From an archaeon (GTDB lineage: Archaea > Thermoproteota > Nitrososphaeria > Nitrososphaerales > CADDZS01), in assembly GCA_021806865.1 (NCBI GenBank), contig JAKAPU010000033.1, positions 3,343-19,002 of the forward strand: DNA of 15,660 bases, in the 5' to 3' direction. The position numbers and the translations under genes were made by a program. Shown piece after piece: positions 14,672 to 15,660 of this stretch. Numbering within the stretch: the first letter of the stretch is position 1; every line of letters begins with the position of its first letter. A model generated the notes under the pieces. It did no database searches. It had not been told where the DNA came from and saw nothing but the letters and a program-made list of their open reading frames with translations.

Positions 14672-14682
14672 TGTTTATATTC
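14672..14682. promoter_or_regulatory. TATA-like box between the divergent tfb and parB genes
   Basis: TTTATATT (14674-14681) lies about 30 bases before the GTG start of the ParB-like gene, predicting a nearly leaderless plus-strand transcript. Read on the other strand it is AATATAAA, which would start the TFB transcript with a leader of roughly 28 bases to the TTG or 46 to the ATG. No better box is visible for the TFB gene. Confidence 0.45.
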
Positions 14683-14707
14683 CAAACCCAAGCCTCACAA
14701 ATATGGC

Positions 14708-15660
14708 GTGACAGAAGCGCGCTCTCAACTCGTCAAGATGACGCAGATAGAGCTTCCCCGGTTGGCCAGGTACGTCCCGGATGTCCTAGTTTCAGGACTG
14801 GCCGCGTCAATGGACAAAATCGGTCAGATTGAGCCGGTTGTGCTCCGACCAAAGAAAAGCGGAAGATACGAAATCGTCTGCGGAGGAAGGAGATTTCAGG
14901 CTGCAAAGAATCTTGGTTGGCAGAAAATCCAAGCCAAAATTCTGAATCTTGACGACAAAGCCGCAGCAAGGATGATGTTGGCAGAGAACTTGGAACGAAA
15001 GGACTTCACAGACTACGAACTCGCTAGGTTCTTCGAGTGCCTATCAACCGAATTCAAGATGAGCTATGAAGAAATTGCTGAAGTCTCTGGCAAATCAAAA
15101 TCTTACGTTTCTCAGCACATATCAATGATCGACTTGTTTAGCAAAGAACAACTGAAGGATTCATCGGTTCAATTGCTGCTGCAATCACTGAGCGAAAGGC
15201 AGGCGAGGATTCTTTCAAAAGTGAGCGATGAAAGAGTCAGACTGTCTCTATCGAAGCTTACGATTCGAGAGCACCTATGTGTAAGGGAGCTTGAAAAACT
15301 CGTGGGAAGAACAACAACTAACGGCTATCGATTAGACGAAATCACACAGAGAAGCAAGAAACGCGTTGGCAAGCCCTCTGATAAAGAACAGATCAGAGAC
15401 AAGATCACAAGTTTGTTCGAATGCGTCAATAACAAGAATCTTCAGCCGTTGATAGAATTTAGAGATGAAACCGGCTTTACTCTCTTTGACGACTTTCCCC
15501 CACTTTCCCTTCACAAAGGAAAGGCTGCGATAGATCATTGTTTTGATGTGATTGAGTCTACGAGAGGAAGACTTCAATTCATGTGCAGTAATCTCAGGAT
15601 AGGATGCTTTAGAAGCTTTGCTATTGCTACTTTCTACTTGAACTATGTCTATGCCGATGA
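14708..15660 (+). CDS. ParB-like protein with NTF2/SnoaL-like C-terminus (partial)
   Basis: The frame is open from GTG 14708 to the window edge, 317 codons with no stop, so the gene is truncated here by the window. Residues about 12-95 form a ParB/Srx-type domain: SGLAASMDKIGQIEPVVLRP, the GERRxRA-box equivalent CGGRRFQAA (58-66) and LAENLERKD (91-99). A helix-turn-helix follows at about 117-145 (YEEIAEVSGKSKSYVSQHISM). After a variable helical part and a Lys/Arg-rich linker, residues about 226-317 (LFECVNNKNLQPLIEF, LFDDFPPLSLHKGKAAIDHCF) look like an NTF2/SnoaL-type alpha-beta domain, which is unexpected in ParB. The GTG is chosen because the upstream ATG at 14704 runs into a stop and a TATA-like box lies about 30 bases away. 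The likely role is DNA binding at the nearby palindrome, perhaps a CTP-dependent clamp or a transcription regulator. No ParA partner is visible. Confidence 0.85.
   Translation, partial: MTEARSQLVKMTQIELPRLARYVPDVLVSGLAASMDKIGQIEPVVLRPKKSGRYEIVCGGRRFQAAKNLGWQKIQAKILNLDDKAAARMMLAENLERKDFTDYELARFFECLSTEFKMSYEEIAEVSGKSKSYVSQHISMIDLFSKEQLKDSSVQLLLQSLSERQARILSKVSDERVRLSLSKLTIREHLCVRELEKLVGRTTTNGYRLDEITQRSKKRVGKPSDKEQIRDKITSLFECVNNKNLQPLIEFRDETGFTLFDDFPPLSLHKGKAAIDHCFDVIESTRGRLQFMCSNLRIGCFRSFAIATFYLNYVYAD

Noticed and set aside
15332..15577. 81-residue minus-strand frame
   Set aside because: It lies entirely antisense to the ParB-like gene, which has clear domain motifs.
1..15660. CRISPR array, insertion sequence, tRNA or rRNA gene
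   Set aside because: No regularly spaced repeats, transposase motifs, tRNA T-arm pattern or rRNA-like segments were seen on either strand.

Overview
The window looks like chromosomal DNA of an archaeon. The evidence is a TFB/TFIIB-family transcription factor (13895-14623), TATA-like boxes about 25-32 nt upstream of several start codons (short or absent leaders), frequent TTG and GTG starts, and a substrate-binding protein with an archaeal-type N-terminal anchor and a long Ser/Thr linker. The lineage cannot be fixed from this sequence alone. A mesophilic Nitrososphaeria (Thaumarchaeota)-like or Thermoplasmata-like organotroph is a guess.

Layout. Positions 1-923 hold no gene I can support, only G/C-run inverted repeats, a short imperfect direct repeat and an A/T-rich tract. 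An M20 metallopeptidase/amidohydrolase follows (924-2303, +). Facing it is a minus-strand array read from right to left: two dipeptide/oligopeptide permeases (DppB 8536-9552, DppC 7665-8525), two ABC ATPases (DppD 6688-7668, DppF 5735-6688), a small membrane protein (5366-5680), a DUF917 protein (4187-5263) and a short hydantoinase/oxoprolinase HyuA-like ATPase (2587-4179). Several junctions overlap or nearly touch. The substrate-binding protein for the transporter is divergently transcribed (9703-11433, +) and ends at a hairpin plus T-tract. A creatininase-family amidohydrolase follows (11625-12380, +), converging on a second, divergent DUF917 protein (12420-13550, -). The right end holds a short TFB-like factor (13895-14623, -) and, divergently, the first 317 codons of a ParB-like protein that runs off the window.

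Interpretation. From the transporter to the second DUF917 gene the region reads as an uptake and ring-opening or amide-hydrolysis cluster. An OPP/DPP importer brings in a peptide-like or cyclic-amide compound. The HyuA-like, DUF917 (family now named for S-methyl-thiohydantoin desulfurase), creatininase-like and M20 enzymes are all from families that act on cyclic amides, hydantoins or peptide-like amide bonds. The substrate is inference.

The most unusual items are at the right end. The TFB lacks room for a B-reader and B-linker. The ParB-like protein appears to carry an NTF2/SnoaL-like C-terminal domain. A parS-like palindrome sits between the two, next to a TATA-like box that could serve both genes.
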